Assembly (NCBI GenBank): GCA_963782045.1
Contig: CAWAIR010000037.1
Span: forward strand, 558,001-622,000
Length of the DNA stretch: 64,000 bases
Direction of reading: 5' to 3'
Source: CAVSRC01 sp963782045
GTDB lineage: Bacteria; Pseudomonadota; Alphaproteobacteria; Rhizobiales; Kaistiaceae
Part shown: piece after piece, positions 47,458 to 55,851 of the stretch
Layout: the number at the start of each line of letters is the position of its first letter
How positions within the stretch are numbered: the first letter of the stretch is position 1
Notes under the pieces: model-generated
What the model was told of the DNA's origin: nothing
What the model saw: the letters and a program-made list of their open reading frames with translations, nothing else
Databases searched by the model: none
Translations under genes and position numbers: made by a program

Positions 47458-47752
47458 TCCGGATAGCGCGCGATCGGCGCATCGAGCGCATCGCGGTCGA
47501 GCGGCGCCGGCGGGACGCCGACCACGCCCTCCACGGCCGCGGCCAGCTCGCGCGGCGTCATCGCCCAGAAGTCGCGCGGCGCCAACCTAGCCGCCCAAGG
47601 CCGAAGGCCATTGCCTGCCGCCAGGGAAAGGCGTCAGGCTGTTGCGAGGGCGGCTGGGGGAGACGTTGTCCGTATTCGTCCCCTCTCCCCTGGTGGGAGA
47701 GGGACAGGGTGAGGGGGAGCCAAGCTTGCGGCACAGCGCGGCTCTCGCTCAT
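47445..47752 (-). pseudogene. GTA gp10.1 (rcc01693-type) tail assembly protein, frame-broken
   Basis: The segment AFPWRQAMAFGLGRL, then after one extra base near 47588 LAPRDFWAMTPRELAAAVEG, is the signature of the small GTA protein between gp10 and the tape measure. It ends at TGA 47445. The N-terminal codons 12-27 (LPLTLSLSHQGRG) are a translation of the CCCTCTCCC repeat, so the repeat either inserted at the start of the gene or the true start lies further in. It converges with ppa, overlapping its 3' end. Confidence 0.65.
47671..47717. repeat. CCCTCTCCC repeat inside the gp10.1 5' end
   Basis: CCCCTCTCCC-TGGT-GGGAGAGGG followed by ACAGGGTGAGGGGG; one of at least six close copies in the GTA region. 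Confidence 0.75.
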
Positions 47753-47757
47753 GATCT

Positions 47758-48075
47758 TCACTCATCCGTACCGCCGAAGGTCACCGCCAGCAGCGCGCCG
47801 ACGATGCCGACATAGCCGGCCGCACCACCCTCGGCGCGCATGGCCGCCACGGCCTCGTCGCTCACGTCATTGCCGGCGCCGCGCAAACCGGCACCGATGA
47901 CGCGGATCGCATCGCCCGCCGCAAGCCGGCCTTTGCCGAAGCGGCGCGCCAGCCCCATCAGGTCGTGCGCGTCCAGTGCCGCTTCCAGCTCGGCCAATGC
48001 CCCCAGCGTCAGGCACAGCGTGTACGTCCGCCCGTCGAGCACTGCCTCGACCTCACCGCGTTGCCGGTTGACCAT
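47758..48075 (-). CDS. GTA gp10-type tail protein
   Basis: The 105-residue product (MVNRQRGEVEAVLDGRTYTL then CLTLGALAELEAALDAHDLM) matches the small GTA gene next to the tail tube, a probable tail assembly chaperone. A clear GGAGGGA site precedes the ATG at 48075, which is therefore preferred to 48111. It lies between gp9 and gp10.1, with a 120-bp composite repeat on its upstream side. Confidence 0.85.
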   Translation of the reverse strand: MVNRQRGEVEAVLDGRTYTLCLTLGALAELEAALDAHDLMGLARRFGKGRLAAGDAIRVIGAGLRGAGNDVSDEAVAAMRAEGGAAGYVGIVGALLAVTFGGTDE

Positions 48076-48106
48076 GACGCTCCCTCCTTCTGTACGTGGG
48101 CACATC

Positions 48107-48230
48107 CGCATTCGTCCCCTCTCCCCGGCGGGGAGAGGGACAGGGTGAGGGGGTACCGACCTATCTGGATGACGCGGAGCCCCCTCACCCGCTCGCTCCG
48201 CTCGCGACCTCTCCCCAACGGGGAGAGGTG
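48107..48230. repeat. Composite 120-bp repeat, copy D
   Basis: Starts GCATTCGTCCCCTCTCCCC, contains GGGACAGGGTGAGGGGGT and GCGGAGCCCCCTCACCCG, and ends ACCTCTCCCC-N-GGGGAGAGGTGAC. A near-identical copy lies at 49199-49320; the two flank gp8 and gp9. Confidence 0.85.
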
Positions 48231-48261
48231 ACCGCGCCGGGCCGAGTCCCGCGGACGAGGC

Positions 48262-48675
48262 TCACGCCGCCGCGAACGCGATCGCGCCGGCGGATTCCAG
48301 CGCCATCTGATAGGCGAGCTCGCCGTTGTGTTCGCCGGAATATTCCAGCGCCGTCACCTGGAAGGCGCCGGCGAGCGTGCCGAAATCGGCCACCACCACC
48401 TGCCAGTCGCGGATCAGGCCGTCGAAGAACACGCCGCGCACGGTCTCGTCGCTCGCCGCATCGCGGAAGATGCCGGAGCCGCTGACGCTGGCGTGCCTGA
48501 CGCCGGCGCCCGCGAGCAGCTCGCGCCAGCGCCCGGCGGAATCGGCGTCGGTCACGTCGACGCTCTCGGCGTTGAAGCTGATGCGCCGGGCGCGCAGCCC
48601 CGCGACGGTCTGGAACGTGCCCGCCCCGTCGCTGTCGATCTTGAGGAGAAGGTCCTTGCCCTTCTGTGCGGTCAT
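48262..48675 (-). CDS. GTA gp9: major tail tube protein (TP901-1 family)
   Basis: The 137-residue product starts MTAQKGKDLLLKIDSDGAGT, with FQTVAGLRARRISFNAESVD and TALEYSGEHNGELAYQMALE, the conserved TP901-1/gp9 tail tube motifs. It polymerises into the tail tube. No frame break. It is flanked by a heptamer array upstream and a composite repeat downstream. Confidence 0.93.
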   Translation of the reverse strand: MTAQKGKDLLLKIDSDGAGTFQTVAGLRARRISFNAESVDVTDADSAGRWRELLAGAGVRHASVSGSGIFRDAASDETVRGVFFDGLIRDWQVVVADFGTLAGAFQVTALEYSGEHNGELAYQMALESAGAIAFAAA

Positions 48676-48701
48676 GATGGTGGTCTCCGTGGGGAGGTGG
48701 T

Positions 48702-48779
48702 GAAGGGTGAAGGGTGAAGGGCGAATAGCGAATAGCGAGTAGTGCTGTTCTATTCACTATTCCCTACTCGCTACTCGCT
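48702..48779. repeat. 7-bp iterated repeat array between gp8 and gp9
   Basis: GAAGGGT heptamers pass into GCGAATA/GCGAGTA heptamers and then the inverted CTATTCA/CTACTCG units. The gp8 stop codon and last two or three codons lie in it. Confidence 0.8.
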
Positions 48780-49175
48780 TCTGTGACGGCCCGAAACCGC
48801 ACCACGCCGTGAACGGTGATGCCGTCGGGGTCGCGCGCGATATCGGCGGTCTCGAAGCGCAGGTTGACGAGAGCGTGGCCGTCGAGCGTCAGCGCCGCAT
48901 CGTTGAGCGCGGCGCGGATCGCCCCGGCGATAGCATGCGCCTCGCTCATGCCGCGCTGGCGCGACCAGACGTCGAGCGTCAGCCGGTGCTCGGCGCCCTC
49001 TTCCGTCCCGGTGCTCCAGTCGGAGACGGTGGCGCGGCCGATGGTCGATGAAGGGGAAGACGGCGTTTCGCGGCGCACCGTCGTAGATGCGGTCGCCGAT
49101 CAGCGCGCCGACGCCCTCATCGGCGACAAGCGCGGCATAGATCGCCTTCTGCAGGGCAAGCGCTGCCGAAGTCAT
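48764..49175 (-). pseudogene. GTA gp8: DUF3168 tail terminator, frame-broken
   Basis: It begins MTSAALALQKAIYAALVADE, continues GVGALIGDRIYDGAPRNAVFPF, and after one base change near 49058 reads IGRATVSDWSTGTEEGAEHR, LTLDVWSRQRGMSEAHAIAG and VNLRFETADIARDPDGITVH. These are the DUF3168 landmarks (about 136 residues). The final residues EASSE come from the heptamer array. Confidence 0.85.
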
Positions 49176-49198
49176 GGCAATCGTCCTCCAGCCTCTCC

Positions 49199-49320
49199 GC
49201 ATTCGTCCCCTCTCCCCAGCGGGGAGAGGGACAGGGTGAGGGGGTGCCGACCGATCCGGATAGCGCGGAGCCCCCTCACCCGGCGCTTCGCGCCGACCTC
49301 TCCCCACAGGGGAGAGGTGA
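49199..49320. repeat. Composite 120-bp repeat, copy E
   Basis: Same order of elements as copy D at 48107-48230, including the shared CCGACC-N-AT-GGAT-GCGGAGCC centre. It lies between the 92-residue gene and gp8. Confidence 0.85.
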
Positions 49321-49335
49321 CTGTGCCGCGGGGCG

Positions 49336-49614
49336 TCATCGCCTCATCCCCGCGATCGCCCGCGCAATCGCCGCATCGCCCGGCCGATCGAGCGAACCGA
49401 ATTCGCGCGCGAACAGACCCTGCCCTTCGACGCTGACGACGTAGTCGCCAGGACCCCGACGCGTGACGCGGGCGGCGTCGCCGGTCTCGGCGCGCACGGC
49501 ACCTGCCACATCCTCGGCCCGCCGGCGCACCGCGGCATCCACCGCTGGCGAGGCCAGCACCGCACCGAGCGCCTGCGCGAGATCGGCGCCGGTCAGCTTC
49601 AGTGCATCGCTCAT
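49336..49614 (-). CDS. Small GTA-cluster protein of unknown role
   Basis: The 92-residue product (MSDALKLTGADLAQALGAVL, then DAAVRRRAEDVAGAVRAETG and GPGDYVVSVEGQGLFAREFG) overlaps the gp7 stop by 4 bp. Its Ala-rich helix followed by a strand pattern resembles HK97 gp10-like neck proteins, but I cannot assign it firmly. RcGTA as I recall it has no separate gene at exactly this place. Confidence 0.75.
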   Translation of the reverse strand: MSDALKLTGADLAQALGAVLASPAVDAAVRRRAEDVAGAVRAETGDAARVTRRGPGDYVVSVEGQGLFAREFGSLDRPGDAAIARAIAGMRR

Positions 49615-49949
49615 GGCGCTTCCTCCGTGCATTTGGCCACCACATAACGGCGGCTCTCGTCAGGATCGTGGACGGCGAGCACGCGGAAGTGCCGTCCGCG
49701 GAAGGCGACGCGCATGCCGCCGGCGAGATCGTCGCGGAAGCGGAAGGTCACCAGATGGGTGACGATGCCGGAGAGATGCCCGGCGACGATCGTCTCGCCC
49801 GCGCTGACCGGCTCGATGTGCGCCCATAGCGTCGCCAGCGTGTCCCACAGCGCCGTCTCGCCGCCGGCGCCGTCCGGCGCCGAGGCGCCGGATTCGACCG
49901 TCACCCGGTGACGCAGCCAGCCGGGGTCGTAGTCCGCGGCGGCGCTCAT
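49611..49949 (-). CDS. GTA gp7: head closure / head-tail adaptor
   Basis: The 112-residue product (DYDPGWLRHRVTVESGASAP, TLATLWAHIEPVSAGETIVA, FRDDLAGGMRVAFRGRHFRV and VHDPDESRRYV) shows the SPP1 gp16/HK97 head-tail adaptor pattern. It overlaps gp6 and the following gene by 4 bp each, a tightly coupled block. The ATG at 49949 is used. Confidence 0.9.
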   Translation of the reverse strand: MSAAADYDPGWLRHRVTVESGASAPDGAGGETALWDTLATLWAHIEPVSAGETIVAGHLSGIVTHLVTFRFRDDLAGGMRVAFRGRHFRVLAVHDPDESRRYVVAKCTEEAP

Positions 49950-50521
49950 AGCGACAGGATCCGGTAGGGCGCGATCAGCGCATCGAAGCCGAGCGGCGGG
50001 GCGGCGCCGGCCATGTCGTGGCCGACGGTGCCGCGATGCTCGTACCAGTGGGCGGTGAGCATCATGATCGCCTGGCGGAGCGGCGCCGGCACGTCGACGC
50101 TCGACGGGCCGTAGCCGGCGGTGACGTCGATCTCGATGCCGTTCACCGCCTTGCCGACGGCCACCGGGGCGTTGCCGGAGAGCACGAGCCGGCCGGGAAC
50201 GGCGACCGCGTCGACCTCGTAGTCGTCGGCGTCGACCACCGTCGGGTCGCCATTGGCGTCGTAGACGGTCAGCACATCGACCGAGATGAGCGGCGCCGGC
50301 GACAGTCTCACGATGCGTTTCCGCGGCCAGCGGTCGAGATAGACGCGCCAGCCCTGTTCGATCAGCAGGCGGCGGGTCAGCGCCTCGACATGCACCCGCG
50401 CGGCGACGATCGCCGCGGTCAGGAGCTGGTCCTCGTCGTCGCTGTCGAGGCGCAGATGCGCCTTGGCGTCGGCCAGCGTCACCGGCTCCAGCGCCGGCGC
50501 AGTGATCAATGCTGCGGTCAT
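49946..50521 (-). CDS. GTA gp6: head-tail connector
   Basis: The 191-residue product has PVTLADAKAHLRLDSDDEDQ, LLTAAIVAARVHVEALTRRL and the later LRQAIMMLTAHWYEHRG, the standard gp6-like/YqbG connector pattern. It links portal and tail. It overlaps gp7. The start at 50521 is preferred to 50533 by comparison with the family (MTAALIT). Confidence 0.92.
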   Translation of the reverse strand: MTAALITAPALEPVTLADAKAHLRLDSDDEDQLLTAAIVAARVHVEALTRRLLIEQGWRVYLDRWPRKRIVRLSPAPLISVDVLTVYDANGDPTVVDADDYEVDAVAVPGRLVLSGNAPVAVGKAVNGIEIDVTAGYGPSSVDVPAPLRQAIMMLTAHWYEHRGTVGHDMAGAAPPLGFDALIAPYRILSL

Positions 50522-50535
50522 GGGGAACTCCAAAG

Positions 50536-50619
50536 GGCAATCGGCATTCGGCAGTAGGCAGTCGGGAATTGGCGGCTGGCTCGGGCCCTCGACTGCCGAT
50601 TGCCGACTGCCGACTGCCC
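50536..50619. repeat. 7-bp iterated repeat array between gp5 and gp6
   Basis: GGCAATCGGCATTCGGCAGT, spacer, then GACTGCCGATTGCCGACTGC: two inverted heptamer arrays filling the gap. Confidence 0.8.
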
Positions 50620-50687
50620 AGTACAGACAGCCCCGCGGGCTCTTCGCCCGCGGGGCCTCGGCACCGGCCCGGGGAGGGACGGGCGGC

Positions 50688-51941
50688 TCAGGCCGTGCCG
50701 AACTTGAGGAGCTTGATGGCGTCGTAGTCCTGGACGCCGCCGCCGACCCGTTTGGTGGTGTAGAAGAGCACGTAGGGCTTGGCGGAATAGGGATCGCGCA
50801 GGACGTGCACGCCGACGCGGTCGACGATCAGATAACCGCGGCGGAAATCGCCGAAGGCGATGGCGAATTCGTCCGAGCCGATGTCGGGCATGTCCTCCGA
50901 TTCGGCCACGGGGAAGTTCATCAGCGTCGACGGCTGGCCGGCCACCGCCGAGGGCTGCCAGATGTAGGTGTCGCTGTCGTCCTTGAACTTGCGGATCGCC
51001 GCCTGGGTCGCCCGGTTCATCACCCAGGTGCCGTTCTGGCGATAGCCGGCCTTGAGCGCATAGACGAGGTCGACCAGGATGTCGGACGGGGTGGCCGCCG
51101 GCCAATCGCCGTCGACGCCGGTCGCGATGGTGCCGATCTTCTCCCAGGCCCAGCTCGACTCGTCCACGGTCGTGTAGGAGAGGAAGCCGGTCGGCTTCTT
51201 GTCGCCGTCGCCGGTGACGAAGGCGGTGCCTTCCTGCTCGGCGAAGACGGTCTCGACCTCGCCCGCCAGCCACTCGTCGATGTTGACGGCGCTGTCGTCG
51301 AGCAGCATCGCGGTCGCCGCCGGCATGGCATAGAGCTCCATGGTCGGGAATTCGAGCTCGGCCAGCGTCGGCGCGGTGGTCTGCGGCCGCGCATCGGTCT
51401 CGCCCACCCAGCCGGTGGCCGCGCCCGCCGTCACGAACGGCTTCTTGTAGGTCGAGCCCGAGACCTGACGGACGCCGGCAATGGCGCGGATCGGCGACAC
51501 CGCCGAAAGCCTGCGGCCGATCTCGCGCTCGGTCTCGTCGGGCACCAGGTAGCCGCCGTCTGAGGCGACCGACAGCGCCTTCTTCTCGATCGCGCGCAGC
51601 GCCTCCTCGGCGCCGCCGCGGACATAGGCGTCGAAGGCCGCCTTGTGCTCGATGGCGCGCTCCGACAGCGGCTGGCCGTCGCGGCCGAGCAGCGGCCGGC
51701 GCGTCTTCAGCACCAGCGCATCCATCAGCCGCTTCTGCTCGTCGAGCGCGCGGTTGATGCGGTCGACCTTGTCATTGGTGAGGACGTCGGCGACGCGCTT
51801 CTGCTCGATCTCGGCGAGGCGGGAATCGTTCTCCGCCTTGAACGCCTCGAAGGTCCTCATGAAATCGTCGAACGCCCCGGCGACGTCGCCGGTCGTCTCC
51901 GCGGCCTTGGTCTCGGGCGCGGGCATGGGTTCAGCCTGCAT
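50688..51941 (-). CDS. GTA gp5: HK97-family major capsid protein
   Basis: The 417-residue product has an N-terminal coiled-coil scaffold (FDDFMRTFEAFKAENDSRLA and VDRINRALDEQKRLMDALVL). The capsid domain follows: SDGGYLVPDETEREIGRRL, SGSTYKKPFVTAGAATGWVG, GTAFVTGDGDKKPTGFLSY and a C-terminal IVDRVGVHVLRDPYSAKPYV. It forms the icosahedral head after protease removal of the scaffold. The coding region is intact. Confidence 0.94.
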   Translation of the reverse strand: MQAEPMPAPETKAAETTGDVAGAFDDFMRTFEAFKAENDSRLAEIEQKRVADVLTNDKVDRINRALDEQKRLMDALVLKTRRPLLGRDGQPLSERAIEHKAAFDAYVRGGAEEALRAIEKKALSVASDGGYLVPDETEREIGRRLSAVSPIRAIAGVRQVSGSTYKKPFVTAGAATGWVGETDARPQTTAPTLAELEFPTMELYAMPAATAMLLDDSAVNIDEWLAGEVETVFAEQEGTAFVTGDGDKKPTGFLSYTTVDESSWAWEKIGTIATGVDGDWPAATPSDILVDLVYALKAGYRQNGTWVMNRATQAAIRKFKDDSDTYIWQPSAVAGQPSTLMNFPVAESEDMPDIGSDEFAIAFGDFRRGYLIVDRVGVHVLRDPYSAKPYVLFYTTKRVGGGVQDYDAIKLLKFGTA

Positions 51942-51978
51942 GCTGGTGCTTCCTTTCGCTTGGGGTTGGTGTTGTTAC

Positions 51979-52122
51979 GGCAGTCGGCAATCGGCAATCG
52001 GAGTTGACTGGTCGTTTGCCGTGTTGGGTGGGGAGAGGGATAGGGTGAGGGGGTTTCGACTGCCGATTGCCGACTGCCGACTACCCCATCATCGACTGCC
52101 GATTGCCGATTGCCGATTGCCG
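51979..52122. repeat. 7-bp iterated repeat arrays between gp4 and gp5
   Basis: GGCAGTC/GGCAATC units (51979-52001), a GGGAGAGGG-type repeat (about 52030-52052), then long GACTGCC/GATTGCC arrays (52058-52122). Confidence 0.8.
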
Positions 52123-52183
52123 CATGCGCCCATCCCTCCCCGCTTCGGGGAGGGGGGACCGCGCGCAAGCGCGGTGGGTGGGG

Positions 52184-52715
52184 TCAGCTGCGCATCGCCC
52201 CACGCATGAGCCGAGTCGCCCGCCGGATGGTCCGCGTCAGGTGCGCGTTCATGTCCTTGACGCTCACCACACGCGCCTCGGGCAGCATGGGAAAGGTCAC
52301 CACCGAGATCTCCCAGAGGTCGACCTCGTAGAGCGCGCGCACGCCGGTCTTGGCGTCGGTGCGGCCGCGCACGGTGCGGTAGCCGATGGAGAGGCCGTCG
52401 AGCGCTCCGGCGCGCATCAGCGACAGCACCTCGCGCGCTCGTCCGACCTCCGTCGTCAGCCGCCCTTTCACGAACAGCCCCTCGCCGTCCTCGCGGATAT
52501 CGAGCCACACGCCGATCGGCTATTGGGGTCGTGCTGGAACAGCATCTTGACGCCCCCGCTCCCCGCCTGGCCAGCGAGGCGCGGAAGGCACCGGGCATGA
52601 CCATGTCGCGGCCGAGGTCGGCGCGGCCGAAGAGGCTGGCATAGCCGGTGAAGGTGCCGTCGGCCTCGACGGCCGAAAGCGTGGCGCGGGCGAATTTCCG
52701 TTCGGTGAGGATCAT
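52184..52715 (-). pseudogene. GTA gp4: HK97 prohead protease, frame-broken
   Basis: The N-terminus reads MILTERKFARATLSAVEADG, FTGYASLFGRADLGRDMVMP. After breaks near 52560 and 52517 it continues VWLDIREDGEGLFVKGRLTT, RAGALDGLSIGYRTVRGRTD (catalytic Ser in SIGY) and EVDLWEISVVTFPM. Joined, about 177 residues, usual for GTA gp4. It matures the capsid. Two single-base fixes restore it. Confidence 0.87.
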
Positions 52716-52802
52716 GAGTTGTCTTTCGTTCGCGGCAGACGCAACGCTCAACCTCCCCCTTGAGGCGAGGTCGAAATCGGCGCAGCCGATTTCGGGAGGG
52801 GG

Positions 52803-52940
52803 TTACAGCTCCAGCGCGCGCACGCGCGCCGTCCAGCCGCGACGGCCGATGACGCGCGCCAACCCTTCGGCGAAGTCGTGGAACACGGCCCGGTGCGCGC
52901 CCGAGCGCGTGCCGCCGATCAGCATCAGCATGTGCTTCAT
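52803..52940 (-). CDS. Small basic ORF between gp3.5 and gp4
   Basis: The 45-residue ORF MKHMLMLIGGTRSGAHRAVF, then HDFAEGLARVIGRRGWTARV, lies on the coding strand between gp3.5 and gp4, bounded by a repeat. It has no recognised family. Its opening looks like a real protein rather than a translated repeat. Expression is uncertain. Confidence 0.45.
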   Translation of the reverse strand: MKHMLMLIGGTRSGAHRAVFHDFAEGLARVIGRRGWTARVRALEL

Positions 52941-52982
52941 GGGTGTTGGTCCGTTTCTCTGTCGCGCAATCTCGTCGCGGTA

Positions 52983-53135
52983 TCCCCCTCTCCCGCGGGG
53001 AGAGGGCCGCGCACCTTGTGACCCCCGACTTGATCGGGGGGAATTAGGTGCGCGGGGTGAGGGCGCATGGCCCCTCGTGAAGCAACATCCCCTCACCCGC
53101 TCGCTTCGCTCGCGACCTCTCCCCAAGGGAGAGGT
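52983..53135. repeat. CCCTCTCCC-type repeats between gp3.5 and the small ORF
   Basis: CCCCTCTCCC-GC-GGGGAGAGGG, a GACTTGATCGGG palindrome, then CCCCTCACCCGCTCGCTTCG and CCTCTCCC-CAA-GGGAGAGG. The end is related to copy D at 48107. Confidence 0.75.
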
Positions 53136-53144
53136 GATTATCCC

Positions 53145-53330
53145 TCAATCCCGATCGAAGAAGCGGTTCAGCCGCGCGATCTCATTGACGAAATCGTTGA
53201 AGCGCCGGTTGGAGGCGGCAAGCTCCCTGAGCGCCCAGACGAGCAGCGCGCTCGCCCCGCTCGCCCACAGGAAGAGCGCCAGGTGCGCGAGGTCGCCGCG
53301 TTCGACGAAAGTGTGCGTGAGGTCGTCCAC
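53145..53330 (-). CDS. GTA gp3.5-type small membrane protein
   Basis: From a GTG at 53330 this 61-residue product (VDDLTHTFVERGDLAHLALF, LWASGASALLVWALREL) has one transmembrane helix and a polar tail (NRRFNDFVNEIARLNRFFDR). It matches the small gene normally found between portal and prohead protease in Hyphomicrobiales GTA clusters. Upstream of it the portal gene is missing; 7.7 kb of other genes intervene. Confidence 0.7.
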   Translation of the reverse strand: MDDLTHTFVERGDLAHLALFLWASGASALLVWALRELAASNRRFNDFVNEIARLNRFFDRD

Positions 53331-53435
53331 GTCATCGGCGCTCCCAAGTCGCGTCCCGTTATTTCCGGGCGGCCGCCGGGCCGCTCCATGTGCTACGGTG
53401 GCCGCGTCCAGCCGTGCCCGCCTTCGAGCCTGCCC

Positions 53436-54044
53436 ATGCAGCTTTCCACCTGGCTCACTTTCCTCGCCGCCACCATCGTGGTGATGATCGCGCCCGGTCC
53501 GTCGGTGACGCTGATCGTCGCCAACAGCCTGCGCCATGGCCGCCGGGCGGGGCTGGCCAATGTCGCCGGCTTCCAGGCGGGCTTCGCCATCATGGTGGTG
53601 CTCACGCTCGCCGGCCTCGCCTCGCTGATCGCGGCGATGGGCGAATGGTTCGTCTGGGTGCGGCTTCTCGGCGCCGGCTATCTCGTCTTCCTTGGCGTGA
53701 AGCTCGTCATCGGCCACGAGAATGCCATGGCCGGCGCCCCGCACGCGCCGCGCGGCGGCTATTTTGCCCAGGCGATGATGGTCGAGGTCAGCAACCCCAA
53801 AGCGCTGCTCTTCTTCGGCGCCTTCTTCCCGCAGTTCATCGATCCGGGTAGGAGCGCGGCGTTGCAGATCCTCATCATGGGGCTCACGGCCATGGCGGTC
53901 GCCGCTATCAGCGACACCATCGTGGTCCTCGCCGCCTCCCGCGTCGCCACCGGCCTCAGCTCGGGTCGCGCCCGCGTGATCCGCTGGGCCAGCGGCAGCC
54001 TGCTGATCGCGGGCGGCCTGTGGCTGGCGCTCCGCGGGGAGTAG
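53436..54044 (+). CDS. LysE family translocator
   Basis: This 202-residue inner-membrane protein has LAATIVVMIAPGPSVTLIVA and NSLRHGRRAGLANVAGFQAG, the family amino-terminal signature, and a central MMVEVSNPKALLFFGAFFPQ with the conserved NPK. It has six predicted helices and exports amino acids or related compounds. The ATG at 53436 gives the standard LysE/RhtB start. It is the left-most gene of the insertion that separates portal from gp3.5. Confidence 0.92.
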   Translation: MQLSTWLTFLAATIVVMIAPGPSVTLIVANSLRHGRRAGLANVAGFQAGFAIMVVLTLAGLASLIAAMGEWFVWVRLLGAGYLVFLGVKLVIGHENAMAGAPHAPRGGYFAQAMMVEVSNPKALLFFGAFFPQFIDPGRSAALQILIMGLTAMAVAAISDTIVVLAASRVATGLSSGRARVIRWASGSLLIAGGLWLALRGE

Positions 54045-54087
54045 GTAGCAGCCGCGAGTCGCGCCGGCCGCACCCGCGCGCGCTGCC

Positions 54088-55851
54088 CTACCACGGCCGA
54101 CGGGACTGGGCGCGCCGGCGGGTGTTGCCGGAATTTCCCCGGAAGGTCGAAAAGAAGCCGAAGCTGTCCCTTGTCGTGCGGGCATTTGCCGTAGGCTGGC
54201 GCGTGATGAAGCCGCCCTGCGGATAGTCGCTCAGAACCGCGACGAACTCGGTGCGATAGTTGGTTTCCTTGCTCAGCGGCTCGTCCGAGATGACGATCGA
54301 GGACCGCGGCACGGCGGTCGGCGCGATGCGATCGAGCAGGTCCTGCGGAATGGTGATGCGGTCGAGGGCGTCCTCGGCATTGTCGCCGTCGTCGATGGTC
54401 ACCGCGGTCCAGCTGAGAGCCGTATCGTCGCCCGCCATGGCCGTGAACACATGCGTGCCGATCGGCTTGTCCGGATCGCGGATGGTGACCGGAACCTCGA
54501 TGGTCGAATTCGAACACCTCGCCCCCGTCCGGCCACGGCTTGTGCGTGTTGCGCCGCACGTAGAGCATCCCGGTGGCGCGGCTGATGTAGACCGAGACCG
54601 GTTCGAGATCGAGCTTCGCTTCGGTGGCCGCCTTGGTGGCGACGGCCTTTTCGGCATCGGCCTGCTTGGCGGCGTCCTTGGCGGCGGCAGCGGCGGCGAC
54701 CTTCGCATCCGCATCGGCCCTGGCGGTGTCGAGCTGCGTCGCCAGGTCCGCAGCCGCGGTGACGGCCTTCTGCTTCGCCTCCTCGGCGCGCGCCTTGGCC
54801 TGATCGGCGGCGGCGACCGCCTTCTCGGCGGCGGCCAGTTTGGCGTCGGCGCGGGTCTTGGCGACCTCCAGCTTGTGCACCGCCTTCGCCTGCGACGCTG
54901 CCTTCTGCGCCGCCGCTGCGGCAGCCTTGTTCGCCGCGTCGTCCGTCGTGGCATCGTTCGCGGTGGCGAGCTTCGACGCCGCGTCGGCGTTGGCGGCGTC
55001 GATCTGCGTCGCCAGGTCCGCCACCGTGGCGGCGGCCTTCTGCCGTGCGTCCTCGGCGCGCGCCTTTGCCTTGTCGGCGGCAGCGATCGCCTTGTCGGCG
55101 GCGGCGACCTTTGCGGGGGCGCGGGCGGTTCAGCTTTTCAAGCTTGTGCACCAACGCTGCTGCCGATGCCGACGCGCGGGCCGCCGTCTTGGCGGACGTC
55201 TTGGCGTCATCGGCCGCCTTGCTGGCCTCCGCGGCCGCGCCGGCGAGAGTCTCGGCGCGCGCGGGAGCGGCCGCGATCGCCTGCGGGTCCGGCTGAAACA
55301 GCGCCGGGTGGGTGAAATCGACCGGCGCCGCGTCGTTCGGCGAAATGATCACCCGCATCCCGATCCGCGTCTTGTCGAACATCGTCTCGGCGAAGCCGTA
55401 AGGCATCCGGATGCAGCCGTGCGAGGCGGCATAGCCGGGCAGCGGCCCGCCGTGCAGCGCGATGCCGTTCCAGGTGATGCGCTGCATGTTCGGCATCCAG
55501 GCATCGTCATACATGGACGAGTGGTGGTCCTTGTCCTTCTCGATGACGGCGAAGACGCCGGCCGGCGTCTCGCGACCGGTGGTCCCGGTGGAGACCGGAG
55601 CACGCGCGATCCAGCCGTCGGCGTCGTAGAAGGTGACCCGCTGGGACTTGAGCGACACGATTGCCATGATCGGCTCGCCCGCCGGGCGCGGCGCTGTCTC
55701 CACCCTCTGCGCGTGGTGCGCGTCTTTTTCGTTGCCGGGCGTCGGCGCTCGGCGCCGTCAGCGCGGCCATCGCCACGAGCGTCACGAGGATGGCAGGGCG
55801 CCCAACGGCGCAGTCGCCACGGTGAATTGCGTCATCGCAGAGTGCGTCCAT
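54088..55851 (-). pseudogene. L,D-transpeptidase with duplicated Ala-rich stalk, frame-broken
   Basis: Pieces in three frames join into one protein: a signal peptide (RPAILVTLVAMAALTAPSA), a YkuD domain (LKSQRVTFYDADGWIARAPV, TPAGVFAVIEKD, catalytic SHGCIRMPYGFAETMF), then a 200-residue Ala/Lys/Asp coiled stalk with an internal duplication. A C-terminal domain follows (VYISRATGMLYVRRNTHKPW, VPVTIRDPDKPIGTHVFTAM). Breaks lie near 55755, 55125 and 54512. The enzyme makes 3-3 crosslinks in peptidoglycan or attaches outer-membrane proteins in Hyphomicrobiales. It is convergent with lysE. Confidence 0.82.

Noticed and set aside
46889..47900. A long fusion of pyrophosphatase with an extra C-terminal domain
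   Set aside because: The extension simply reads antisense through gp10.1 and a repeat; a missed stop caused by a further single-base error is simpler.
44409..52122. CRISPR array from the regularly repeated 7-bp units
   Set aside because: Units are directly adjacent heptamers without unique spacers of constant size, and no cas gene is present.
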